From DSUN01 sp035527715 (GTDB taxonomy: Bacteria > Planctomycetota > PUPC01 > DSUN01): a stretch of DNA of 35,240 nucleotides. Where the stretch lies: contig DATKZY010000185.1 of NCBI GenBank assembly GCA_035527715.1, forward strand, positions 1 through 35,240, in the 5' to 3' direction. This document shows, in pieces, positions 7,855-15,380 of this stretch (positions within the stretch are counted from its first letter, which is position 1; each line of letters starts with the position of its first letter). Below the pieces are notes generated by a model. The model saw only the letters and a list, made by a program, of their open reading frames with translations. It had not been told where the DNA came from and made no database searches. The translations under genes and the position numbers were made by a program.

Positions 7855-8925
7855 ATGCGTCGTGCAGTGCTTCCCGCGTTGCTCTCGCTGTGCGTGACAG
7901 GAGTCCATTGTGGAAGGCAAGCCGTGATGGTCCCGCACCCCGACAAGGCGAAGCTCCTGGTCTGCCTGACCGCCAGTGGCCGCGAGCGGGCCATTGCCAG
8001 CACCCGGACCTGGCGGCGGCGGCGGGAGCGCATTCTGGCCGACATGCAGCTCGTGATGGGGCCGCTGCCCGATGCCTCGAAGAGGGTGCCGCTCGATGTG
8101 CTGGTGCTCGAAGAGGCCGAGCTGGCCAAGGTCACCCGGAAGAAGGTCACCTACGCCGCGGAGAAGGATGATCGCGTCCCTGCGTATCTCTTTGTGCCAA
8201 AAGACCTTAAGGGCAAAGCTCCCGCCATGCTCTGCCTGCACCAGACGACGGGCATCGGCAAGGGCGAGCCAGCCGGCCTCGGCGGCGACCCCAATCTCCA
8301 CTACGCCCTGGAGCTCGCCGAGCGCGGCTACGTGACCCTCGCGCCCGACTACCCGAACTTCGGCGACTACAAGCTCGACGCCTACCGACGCGGCTATGCC
8401 AGCGCCACGATGAAGGGCATCTGGAACCACATGCGGGCGGTGGACCTGCTCGAGTCGTGGCCCGGCGTTGACCCCGACCGCATCGGCTGCATCGGCCACT
8501 CGCTCGGCGGCCACAACACCCTGTTCCTGGCCGCATTCGACGAGCGGATCAAGGTGGCCGTGACAAGCTGCGGCTTCAACTCGTTCCCCAAGTACCACGG
8601 GGGCAACCTGGGCGGGTGGAGCCACGGGGGCTACATGCCCCGCATTGCCAGCGTCTACGGCAGGGACGCGCGGAAGATCCCGTTCGACTTCACCGAGGTC
8701 CTGGCCGCCCTGGCCCCCCGCCCTTGCTTCGTCAGCGCGCCGACGAAGGACGATAACTTCGAGCTGTCGGGCGTGGACGACTGCGTTCGCGCGGCGCTGC
8801 CCGTCTACGAGCTGTTCGGCGCCAGGGACCGACTGGTCGCCATCCACCCCGACTGCGGCCACGGCTTCCCGCCGGCCGCGCGTCAGGCCGCCTACACCTT
8901 CATTGGCCGCGCCTTGGGCAAGTGA
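7855..8925 (+). CDS. Alpha/beta hydrolase of the dienelactone hydrolase/acetyl xylan esterase type
   Basis: 356 aa with a short hydrophobic N-terminus (MRRAVLPALLSLCVTGV) that is probably a signal peptide; the Cys in VHCG is not in a good lipobox. After a helical lead (about 45-80) come the PAYLFVPKD strand, LCLHQTTGIGKGEP (oxyanion region), the nucleophile elbow GHSLGG with Ser216, and the C-terminal DCGHGFP with His336. The acid residue probably lies in SAPTKDDNFE. This layout is typical of exported carbohydrate or acyl esterases common in planctomycetes. An AGGTGA Shine-Dalgarno sequence overlaps the end of the URO-D gene. A weak hairpin (8926-8931 with 8941-8946) follows the stop. The substrate is unknown. 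Confidence 0.85.
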   Translation: MRRAVLPALLSLCVTGVHCGRQAVMVPHPDKAKLLVCLTASGRERAIASTRTWRRRRERILADMQLVMGPLPDASKRVPLDVLVLEEAELAKVTRKKVTYAAEKDDRVPAYLFVPKDLKGKAPAMLCLHQTTGIGKGEPAGLGGDPNLHYALELAERGYVTLAPDYPNFGDYKLDAYRRGYASATMKGIWNHMRAVDLLESWPGVDPDRIGCIGHSLGGHNTLFLAAFDERIKVAVTSCGFNSFPKYHGGNLGGWSHGGYMPRIASVYGRDARKIPFDFTEVLAALAPRPCFVSAPTKDDNFELSGVDDCVRAALPVYELFGARDRLVAIHPDCGHGFPPAARQAAYTFIGRALGK

Positions 8926-8992
8926 CGCCCGGTCGGCGAGCGGGCGCCTTGCCGTTCCCCCTTCCGCGTGGGCTCGGTCTGTATGGAACGAC

Positions 8993-9006
8993 CCCCTCAA
9001 GAGGGG
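8993..9006. promoter_or_regulatory. Short palindrome upstream of the first sigma54 promoter
   Basis: CCCCTCAAGAGGGG is a perfect 14-bp palindrome centred about 135 bp before the predicted transcription start. That is a usual distance for an enhancer-type site of an NtrC-family activator. No matching copy was found at the other sigma54 promoters, so this is only a candidate; it could equally be a weak terminator for the hydrolase gene. Confidence 0.25.
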
Positions 9007-9107
9007 TGTTGCCGCGGGTCCGTCCCTGGCCCCAGCAGTGCCACAACTACTTGCCTCGGAGACGGTTGCGGCCACGGGGCGAGCGGCACTTCCGAGGCGG
9101 CACCCCC

Positions 9108-9123
9108 TGGCACGCTTGTTGCA
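9108..9123 (+). promoter_or_regulatory. Sigma54 (RpoN) -24/-12 promoter, perfect core
   Basis: TGGCACG-CTTG-TTGCA matches the sigma54 consensus TGGCACG-N4-TTGCW at every defined base. GG (9109-9110) and GC (9121-9122) are separated by 10 bp. Transcription should start near 9134 and read into the PAS histidine kinase gene. Such promoters need an AAA+ activator; one is encoded at 11913-13313. Confidence 0.85.
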
Positions 9124-9194
9124 CAAGCAGGGGAAGCGCCTGTGGCATTCCAAGGATGCCGCTCGTTCCCGCGCAGCAGATCGGAGATGGCAGA

Positions 9195-10349
9195 GTGATT
9201 GTAGAAGTGGCCGATACCGCATATCACCCGGCGCCGGAGGCGGTGCCGCTGACGGAGTGGCGGGCGCTGTTCCACGATTCCCCACTGGCCATCGCATACG
9301 TGTCGCAGGACCTGCGGCTGGTGCGGGTGAACGGCCCCTTCGCGGTCCTGTGCGGGCGCATGGCCGGGGAGGTGTTGGGGCGCCACTGCTACGAGGCCCT
9401 CGGCGAGCCACCGCACGGCGGGCCAGCAGCCGCGGACCGCGCATCGGGCTCCGAAGCCCGAGGCCCGCAGCAGGCAGCGCCCAAGCGCTGCTCCTTCTGC
9501 CGCGTGCGAGAGACGCTGAGGACGGGTCACGTGCAGGAGTTCGACAGGCCGTTCGGCCGGGCCACGCTGCGCGTGGTCGCCTCGCCAGTCGCCGAGCGCC
9601 ACGGGCAGGTGACGGGGGCCGTGCTGATGATCGCCGAGGTGACGGTCGAGCGCGAGCTGCGGCAGCAGGTCATCGCCTCGCAACGCCTGGCCGCCGCAGG
9701 CACCATGACGTCGGGCGTGGCGCACGAGCTGAGGAACCCCTTGACCAGCGTTCTGGGCTTCGCCCAGCTCCTGCGCCGGCGCGCGGACCTGCCCGACGGC
9801 GCGCGGCCGCAAATCGAGCGCATCTGGAGCGAGGCACGCCGCTGCGACTTCATCGTGAGCAACCTCCTGAAGTTCACGCGCCGCAAGAACGACACGAAGG
9901 CCCTGGTGGACGTCAATCGCGTGGTCGCGGACTCCCTGGACCTGCTCCGGTACCCCATCCAGACCTGTCGCGTGCGGATCCACCAGTGCTTCCACCCGGA
10001 ACCCCTCCACGTCCTCGGCCACTTCTGCGAGCTCCAGCAGGTCGTGCAGAACATCGTGAACAACGCGTTGGACGCTCTCCGAGAGGCCCGGCAGGTCGGC
10101 AACCTGACCCTGCGCACACTCCCGAAAGATAGCTGGGTCGTCATGGAGTTCGAGAACGACGGGCCGGGGATCGCCGAGCCCAACAAGCTCTTCCAGCCAT
10201 TCTACACGACGAAGGAGGCAGGGGAAGGCACCGGGCTTGGCCTCAGCGTCAGCGACGCCATCGTGCGCGACCATGGGGGGCGGATCGAGGCGATGAACAT
10301 GGCGCAGGGCGTGGTGTTCCGCGTGGCGCTGCCCCGCGCGGCACCCTGA
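9195..10349 (+). CDS. PAS-domain sensor histidine kinase
   Basis: 384 aa from a GTG with GGAGA eight bases upstream; an ATG at 9156 is an in-frame alternative. An earlier start would precede the sigma54 transcription start. Domains in order: a PAS domain (about 20-150; FHDSPLAIAYVSQDLRLVRV) interrupted by an Ala/Pro-rich linker and containing a CSFCR cysteine pair; a HisKA dimerisation domain with phospho-accepting His177 in AHELRNPL; and HATPase_c with the N box QNIVNNALDAL, G1 DGPGI, F box FQPFYTTK and G2 GTGLGLS. There is no transmembrane segment, so it senses a cytoplasmic signal. The architecture is that of NtrB-type kinases that feed sigma54 activators. The NtrC-type regulator two genes downstream is the obvious partner. 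Confidence 0.88.
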   Translation: MIVEVADTAYHPAPEAVPLTEWRALFHDSPLAIAYVSQDLRLVRVNGPFAVLCGRMAGEVLGRHCYEALGEPPHGGPAAADRASGSEARGPQQAAPKRCSFCRVRETLRTGHVQEFDRPFGRATLRVVASPVAERHGQVTGAVLMIAEVTVERELRQQVIASQRLAAAGTMTSGVAHELRNPLTSVLGFAQLLRRRADLPDGARPQIERIWSEARRCDFIVSNLLKFTRRKNDTKALVDVNRVVADSLDLLRYPIQTCRVRIHQCFHPEPLHVLGHFCELQQVVQNIVNNALDALREARQVGNLTLRTLPKDSWVVMEFENDGPGIAEPNKLFQPFYTTKEAGEGTGLGLSVSDAIVRDHGGRIEAMNMAQGVVFRVALPRAAP

Positions 10350-10511
10350 GGGCGGCAGCCAGGCGAGACCGTGCAGGGCGCAGCGCCCATCGGCGCGCGC
10401 CCCTCTGCTCCGTGTGTGCCGCGGCGGACTTTCCGGCCCCTCTACAGCCCCCCGTTTACTCCAGATGAGCGCCCGGCTTGTCAGCGGCAACGCGCGGTGT
10501 ATGATGCAATA

Positions 10512-10601
10512 GGGTGGCGTCGGCCGGCAGGGTGCGCCGCGCGTCACAGAGTACACCCAGCCCCGCGGAGCCTGCCCCGCAGGCGCGGGGCAACGCCACC
10601 C
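10512..10601 (+). ncRNA. Possible structured RNA element (multi-stem)
   Basis: A closing stem GGGTGGCGT (10512-10520) with ACGCCACCC (10593-10601) is perfect over 9 bp. Inside it, GCCCCGCG (10560-10567) pairs with CGCGGGGC (10584-10591), enclosing CCTGC (10571-10575) with GCAGG (10579-10583). A further GGGTG...CACCC pairing is possible between about 10530 and 10558. I recognise no riboswitch class, and no T-tract follows. It could be a structured RNA or an intergenic palindromic repeat unit. The rest of 10350-10886 holds no gene I can support. Confidence 0.4.
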
Positions 10602-10737
10602 TGGCGCGAGGCGTATAGCGACCGTTCCCCAATGGCGCCCGCTCCGTGGCGGGCCGCCCTGAGGGCTGAGCCATAAGCAATTGACACCACAGCACCTAGA
10701 CTACTGTGCGCAGCGCTACCGGTGGCTCGCAGTGTGC

Positions 10738-10751
10738 GGTACGGAATTTGC
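10738..10751 (+). promoter_or_regulatory. Probable sigma54 promoter, imperfect
   Basis: CGGTACG-GAAT-TTGCT has the invariant GG (10738-10739) and GC (10750-10751) at the required 10-bp separation and a consensus -12 box, with two mismatches in the -24 box. Transcription would start near 10763, about 124 nt before the GTG of the second kinase gene. Confidence 0.5.
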
Positions 10752-10886
10752 TCAGCATGGCGGGTGCGTTGTCAACCGGCGGCGCTTCGGGTTACCGATG
10801 GGAGGAGGACGTGTGCCTCGACTCTCGGTCGGAGCGGGCATCACCGCGTGCCAGCCTTGCGCTGGCCCTGTGATTGGAGGAAGACC

Positions 10887-11846
10887 GTGGGTGAGCAGAC
10901 GACTGTGGCCGGCGGGAACGAGATGGGAGGCAGGATGGGCGGAGCGAGTTGGGCCGTGCCCTTCGGGCGGGGCAGCTCGCCGGCCGCCAAGAGGGCGCCC
11001 GGCGCGCTGCCGCCCCATCCCTGGCCGCACGGGTCCGCGTGGGCGGCGACCCGCTGGGCGCAGGACCCCATGGCCGCGCGAGGCGTGGCTCACGACCTCA
11101 ATAACCTGCTCGCGCTGATCCTCGGCCACGCCGAGATGGCGCTCGACTGCGCCGCCGCGGGCAGCGCGGTCCACACGTCGCTGGAGCAGATCACCCACGC
11201 GGCCGACCTGGGCGCCACGCTCACCGGCCGGTGGCTCGGCACGTGTCGGGGACACGACTGCTCGCCGCGGCCCACGGGCATCAACGCCGTGGTGTGCAAC
11301 GCGTTGGACATCTTCCGGCCCCTGCTGCCCCCGGATGTTGGGGTCCAGATCGAGTTGCAGCCCTGCCTGTGGTGGGCGCCCGCCATCGCGGTGGCGATCG
11401 AGGAACTGGTGATCAACCTGGTGGACAACGCGCGCGAGGCGATGCTCGCGGGAGGAACGCTGACGGTCCGCACCGAGAACGTCGTCGTGGGCGAGGAGGG
11501 CTGGCCGGATGCCCGCCTCACGGGCACCCGCGTTGCGGGCATCCGCCCTGCCCGGCCGGGCCGCTGGGTGTGCCTCACGGTGGCCGACACGGGCGTGGGG
11601 ATGGACCGAGCAACCCTCGAGCGCATCTTCGAGCCGTACTTCACCGCCAAGAGGGAGGGGACGGGGCTCGGGCTGGCCATGGTTCAGCGCATTCTCAGGG
11701 AACACGACGGGTGGGCCGCCGTGACGAGCGAGAGCGGCCGGGGCACCACCCTTCGTGTGTTCCTGCCAGCGTGCGCGCCACCCGTCGAGGCAGCCCCCTC
11801 GGCGCCGTCGGGGGACCCCGTGGCGCAGGGGTCGTTCTTCGCATAG
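10887..11846 (+). CDS. Sensor histidine kinase (NtrB-like core without a recognisable sensor domain)
   Basis: 319 aa from GTG 10887, chosen because GGAGG (10876-10880) lies six bases upstream and because it falls after the predicted sigma54 start; an ATG at 10920 is the alternative. The first 60 residues are low-complexity. The HisKA domain has His69 in GVAHDLNNLLALILGHAEMAL, the AHDLNN variant typical of NtrB-like and hybrid kinases. HATPase_c follows: N box ELVINLVDNAREAM, G1 DTGVGM, F box FEPYFTAK, G2 GTGLGL. With no PAS, GAF or membrane part visible, the input signal is unclear; it may be governed through a partner. The NtrC-type regulator begins 66 nt downstream and is the likely receiver of the phosphate. 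Confidence 0.85.
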   Translation: MGEQTTVAGGNEMGGRMGGASWAVPFGRGSSPAAKRAPGALPPHPWPHGSAWAATRWAQDPMAARGVAHDLNNLLALILGHAEMALDCAAAGSAVHTSLEQITHAADLGATLTGRWLGTCRGHDCSPRPTGINAVVCNALDIFRPLLPPDVGVQIELQPCLWWAPAIAVAIEELVINLVDNAREAMLAGGTLTVRTENVVVGEEGWPDARLTGTRVAGIRPARPGRWVCLTVADTGVGMDRATLERIFEPYFTAKREGTGLGLAMVQRILREHDGWAAVTSESGRGTTLRVFLPACAPPVEAAPSAPSGDPVAQGSFFA

Positions 11847-11912
11847 CCACAGCCATCCGGGTGGGCCCGCGGGCCGGCGGGCCTCCCACACTCGCTGGGG
11901 ACACGCGCGAAC

Positions 11913-13313
11913 ATGGCACGACTGGAGGAACGCAAGCAGATCCTCGTCGTGGACGACGAGCCAGCGGTCTGCGAGATGCTCCGCGGCTTCTTCGAGACGA
12001 AGGGCTACGGCGCCCGGACCGCCGCGGGCGGCGAGGAGGCCCTCAAGCTCATCGGCCAGGCGCGCCCGCACGCCGTGCTGCTCGACCTGTGCATGCCCGG
12101 CCTCGACGGCCTCGACACACTGGCTCGCATCAAGGAGCTGAATCGGCGGATCCCCGTCGTCCTCATGACCGGGCAGGGCACCGTGGGCGCCGCCGTGGCC
12201 GCCATGAAGCTCGGCGCTGAGGACTTCGTGGCCAAGCCAATCCGGCTCGCCGGCCTCCTGGACATCGTGGAGCGGGCGGCCGCCGGCGGCCCGGAGGAGA
12301 GCGCCGAGCAGGCCCCGCTCGCCTCCCTGGCCTCGCTCGAGAACCTGATGGGCAGCAGCGTCGCGGTCCAGAAGGTCTGCGGCCTGGTCGCCCAGGTGGC
12401 GGGGACGAGTCTCACGGTCGTCCTCCACGGCGAGACCGGCTCCGGCAAGGGCCTCGTCGCCAGAGCCATCCACAGCCTCAGCGAGCGCGCCGCCGGGCGC
12501 CTCGTGCGGGTGGACTGCGGGGCCATCCCCGACACGCTGATCGAGAGCGAGCTGTTCGGCCACGAGCGCGGGGCCTTCACGGGCGCGGTGGGCCGCAACC
12601 AGGGCTACTTCGAGCTGGCCCACCAGGGCACGCTCTTCCTCGACGAGGTCGGCAACCTCTCCGAGGCCATGATGCGCAAGCTCCTGTGCGCGCTCGAGGA
12701 CCGCCACATCTACCGCGTCGGCGGCAAGGACCCGATCGCGGTGGACATCCGTGTCATCGCCGCCAGCAATCAGGACCTCCACCGCCTCGTCGAGCGCGGC
12801 GCCTTCCGCCGCGACCTCTTCCACCGCCTCAACGAGTTCGTCATCGAGCTCCCGGCCCTGCGCCAACGCAAGGAGGACATCCCTTTCCTCACCGAGCGCT
12901 TCCTCGCCTCGGCCAACGCCGAGCTGGGGCGGAGCGTCCAGGCCATCTCCCCCAAGGCGACGGAGATCCTCTACGACTACGAGTGGCCGGGAAACGTCCG
13001 CGAGCTCCGCAACGTCATCAAGCGAGCCGTGCTCCTCGCCCGGGACGTCATCGAGCCCGATCACGTGCGCGCCGCCAGCGCCCGCGATTGCGGATCGAGA
13101 CCCGAGATCCCAGACCCGAAACCCGCAATCGCCCAGGTGCTCCAGGGGCAATGGTCGCTGAAGGACCTCACGCGCGAGTGCGTGCGCCAGGTCGAGCAGT
13201 CGGTCATCGCCGCCGTGCTCGAGCAGACGGGCGGCAACCGCAGCAAGGCCGCACGCATCCTCAACGTGGACTACAAGACCCTCTACTACAAGGCGAAGGA
13301 GCTCGGCCACTGA
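11913..13313 (+). CDS. NtrC-family sigma54-dependent response regulator
   Basis: 466 aa. The receiver domain has acidic D14/D15, phospho-acceptor D58, T86 and K108. The AAA+ domain has Walker A GETGSGKG (173-180), the sigma54-contacting loop GAFTGA (220-225) and Walker B GTLFLDE (239-245). It also has the arginine-finger region FRRDLFHRLNEF and sensor II WPGNVRELRNV. A Fis-type helix-turn-helix closes the protein (VLEQTGGNRSKAARILNVDYKTLYYKAKEL). Every residue needed for ATP hydrolysis and open-complex formation by RpoN holoenzyme is present. Strong sigma54 promoters at 9108 and 13503, and a weaker one at 10738, flank the gene and are its likely targets. It has no convincing sigma54 promoter of its own and is probably co-transcribed with the preceding kinase. 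Confidence 0.95.
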   Translation: MARLEERKQILVVDDEPAVCEMLRGFFETKGYGARTAAGGEEALKLIGQARPHAVLLDLCMPGLDGLDTLARIKELNRRIPVVLMTGQGTVGAAVAAMKLGAEDFVAKPIRLAGLLDIVERAAAGGPEESAEQAPLASLASLENLMGSSVAVQKVCGLVAQVAGTSLTVVLHGETGSGKGLVARAIHSLSERAAGRLVRVDCGAIPDTLIESELFGHERGAFTGAVGRNQGYFELAHQGTLFLDEVGNLSEAMMRKLLCALEDRHIYRVGGKDPIAVDIRVIAASNQDLHRLVERGAFRRDLFHRLNEFVIELPALRQRKEDIPFLTERFLASANAELGRSVQAISPKATEILYDYEWPGNVRELRNVIKRAVLLARDVIEPDHVRAASARDCGSRPEIPDPKPAIAQVLQGQWSLKDLTRECVRQVEQSVIAAVLEQTGGNRSKAARILNVDYKTLYYKAKELGH

Positions 13314-13323
13314 GGGGCCCCAT

Positions 13324-13360
13324 CTTCATGTCGCTCCTGGCCGCCAGGTGCGGAATGAAG
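13324..13360. promoter_or_regulatory. 37-bp imperfect palindrome, candidate enhancer site
   Basis: CTTCAT (13324-13329) mirrors ATGAAG (13355-13360) around a core CCTGGC-C-GCCAGG (13336-13348); flanking GC pairs also match. The centre at 13342 lies about 187 bp before the predicted sigma54 start at 13529, within the usual range for an NtrC-type enhancer. It also lies just after the activator gene and has no T-tract, so a terminator is less likely. Confidence 0.4.
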
Positions 13361-13502
13361 AGGCGACCCCCGCGCACTCCCGCGTGCGCGCTATGGACGC
13401 GGCGCCATAATCCTTCGCGCCGCACCCCCTCACGCGGGATGGCTCGCGCGCTAAGTGCCAACACCGCAAGGCTTTGCGGCATCGCAGCATCCCCCGACCC
13501 CG

Positions 13503-13518
13503 TGGCACGCGAATTGCA
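13503..13518 (+). promoter_or_regulatory. Sigma54 (RpoN) -24/-12 promoter, perfect core
   Basis: TGGCACG-CGAA-TTGCA matches the consensus at every defined base, with GG (13504-13505) and GC (13516-13517) 10 bp apart. The predicted start near 13529 gives a 59-nt leader to the hybrid kinase gene at 13588. Confidence 0.85.
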
Positions 13519-13587
13519 CAACCCCGCCGGCCGTTGCGACGACCAGGCCAACGAATGGAAGGGTGGGGGGAAAGGAGGGCCGGGGGA

Positions 13588-14931
13588 ATGGATGAATGCA
13601 CCGCAGCCGAACACCTCTCCTCCGATCCGGCCGTCCAATCCCCCCCACCTCCATTCGCCCCCGCGTCCCTGCCTGCGCCCCGCCGGGGCGAAGTGCTGGT
13701 GGTGGACGATGACGCGAGCATCCGCGCGCTGCTGCTGGACAGCCTGGCGGCGGCGGGCTACCGCGGCGCGGGCGCCGCCACGGCGGCCGAGGCCCTGAGC
13801 CTGCTGCGCCAGCGCCGGGCGACCCGCGCGGGCCCGCCCCGGCCCGCCGAGGGGCAGCCGTTCGACGTGATGCTCTGCGACCTCCTGCTGCCCGAGATGA
13901 GCGGCGTGGAGCTCCTGGTGACGGCGCGCCTGGAGGCCCCCGACACCAGCGTCATCGTCGTCACCGCGGTCGGCGACGTCGAGACCGCCATCCGCTCGAT
14001 GCGCCTCGGGGCCTACGACTACCTGGTCAAGCCCGTGTCGCCGGGCGACGTCGTGCTCCACGTGGCCTCGGCCATCGAGACGCACCAGCGCCTCGTGGAG
14101 GCCCGCCGGACCCAGGAGCGGCTGGCGGAGAGCCATCGCCGGCTCGAGCAGATCGCGGAGATGAAGGACAGTGTCGTGCAAATGCTCGTCCACGACCTCA
14201 AGTCGCCCCTCGCCAGCGCGATGGGCTACATGGAACTCCTCGAGCACAAGGGCGGCGGCAGCTTCTCCGAGCGCCAGCTCCGATACCTCCAGCAGGCCTA
14301 CACGAGCTGCAAGGACGTGCTCCGCATGACCACCACGCTGCTCGACGTCGCGCGGATGGAGAAAGGCGTCCTGGCGCTCGCCCGCGTGCCGTTGGACGTG
14401 TCGCGCCTGCTCCGCGAGGCCACGGCCGAGATCGAGCCCCTCGTCGCCGCCTCGGGCGGCACCGTGGAGGTCGAGTGCGACCCCGCGGTCGGGGCCCCCC
14501 AGGCCGACCGGGAGCTCGTGCGGCGCGTGCTGAGCAACCTGCTGGCCAACGCGGCGAAACACTCGCCCCCGGCCTGCCGCATCCGCGTCGAGGCGCGGCC
14601 CGCCCCTCGACAGGCTCACGGCGGGGTGGGCCCGCCGAATCCTGCCGACGACGGCTCCGTGCTCTTCGCCGTGGCCGACAATGGCAAGGGCATCCCCCGA
14701 GAGGAGCAGGAGGCCATTTTCCAGAAGTACTATCAGCTCCCCACCCACCGCGGCATGGGCGGCGCGGGCCTCGGCCTCGCCTTCTGCCGCATGGCCGTCG
14801 AGGCACACGGCGGCCGCATCTCGGTCGAGAGCGAACCCGGCAGGGGCAGCACGTTCCGCTTCACCCTGCCACTTCACCCCACCCCCTCTGGACAGGAGAC
14901 GGGTCATGAAGACCATCCTTGTCGTGGATGA
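13588..14931 (+). CDS. Receiver-histidine kinase hybrid (REC-HisKA-HATPase)
   Basis: 447 aa. The ATG at 13588 is chosen because AAAGGAGG (13571-13578) lies nine bases upstream and because it follows the sigma54 promoter. After a Pro-rich N-terminus comes a receiver domain with the acidic DDD cluster, phospho-Asp98 in MLCDLLLPEMSG, and Lys in YLVKPV. A coiled linker (about 165-200) leads to HisKA with His202 in LVHDLKSPL and HATPase_c with NLLANAAKHS, DNGKGI and GGAGLGLAF. An N-terminal receiver feeding a kinase core is a phosphorelay intermediate: the receiver would be charged by another kinase and would control this kinase's output. There are no membrane segments. Its 3' end overlaps the next gene by 26 bp, so both are translated from one message. 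Confidence 0.9.
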   Translation: MDECTAAEHLSSDPAVQSPPPPFAPASLPAPRRGEVLVVDDDASIRALLLDSLAAAGYRGAGAATAAEALSLLRQRRATRAGPPRPAEGQPFDVMLCDLLLPEMSGVELLVTARLEAPDTSVIVVTAVGDVETAIRSMRLGAYDYLVKPVSPGDVVLHVASAIETHQRLVEARRTQERLAESHRRLEQIAEMKDSVVQMLVHDLKSPLASAMGYMELLEHKGGGSFSERQLRYLQQAYTSCKDVLRMTTTLLDVARMEKGVLALARVPLDVSRLLREATAEIEPLVAASGGTVEVECDPAVGAPQADRELVRRVLSNLLANAAKHSPPACRIRVEARPAPRQAHGGVGPPNPADDGSVLFAVADNGKGIPREEQEAIFQKYYQLPTHRGMGGAGLGLAFCRMAVEAHGGRISVESEPGRGSTFRFTLPLHPTPSGQETGHEDHPCRG

Positions 14932-15304
14932 CGACTGGGCCGTGCGCCAGCTCTACCGGGACGCCCTGGAGGACGACGGCTACTCCGTCCTGGAGGCCGA
15001 AGGGGGCGAGACGGCCCTGGGCCTCCTCAGGTCGGCGACGGTGGACGCGGCGATCGTCGACATCCACATGCCCAACATGCACGGCCTCGAGCTTCTCGAC
15101 CACGTCCACAGGGCCTGGCCGCGACTCCCCCTCGTCCTGTGCTCCGGGGTGCCCAAGCTGTTCGACGAATTCGCCGTCTGGGAGGCCATGCCCCAGATCG
15201 CCGGGCTGTTCGCCAAGCCGGTCGAGCTGCGGGCCTTGCTGGACGCCGTGCGGCGAGCGCTGGAGGAGCAAGTGGCACAGGCAGGCGTGGGGGCGGCCAC
15301 GTAG
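14906..15304 (+). CDS. Single-domain response regulator (CheY-like)
   Basis: 132 aa consisting of one receiver domain: acidic DDD near residues 8-10, phospho-Asp52 in AAIVDIHMPNMHG, the Ser of LCSG in the Thr/Ser switch position, and Lys in LFAKPVEL. There is no output domain, so it signals by protein contact or shuttles phosphate between kinases. AGGAG lies eight bases before the ATG, inside the end of the hybrid kinase gene; the 26-bp overlap implies tight co-expression with that kinase. The C-terminal tail (EEQVAQAGVGAAT) is short and probably unstructured. It is followed 76 nt later by the HD-GYP regulator. Confidence 0.9.
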   Translation: MKTILVVDDDWAVRQLYRDALEDDGYSVLEAEGGETALGLLRSATVDAAIVDIHMPNMHGLELLDHVHRAWPRLPLVLCSGVPKLFDEFAVWEAMPQIAGLFAKPVELRALLDAVRRALEEQVAQAGVGAAT

Positions 15305-15380
15305 GGCCGCCCGAACCCGCGCACCCATTCGGCCCCCCGGGCGCCCCGGCGCGGGCGCCCTGTCTGAAGGAGAGAACCCC

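Noticed and set aside
6434..7897. A 487-codon plus-strand frame overlapping the URO-D gene
   Set aside because: It begins in the triplet repeat, is Arg/Pro-rich and reads the URO-D gene in the wrong frame.
10752..13310. An 852-codon open frame on the minus strand opposite the kinase and sigma54 activator genes
   Set aside because: It is the mirror of strongly coding plus-strand genes with complete domain motifs. Its product has biased composition and no recognisable motif; such frames are expected at this GC content.
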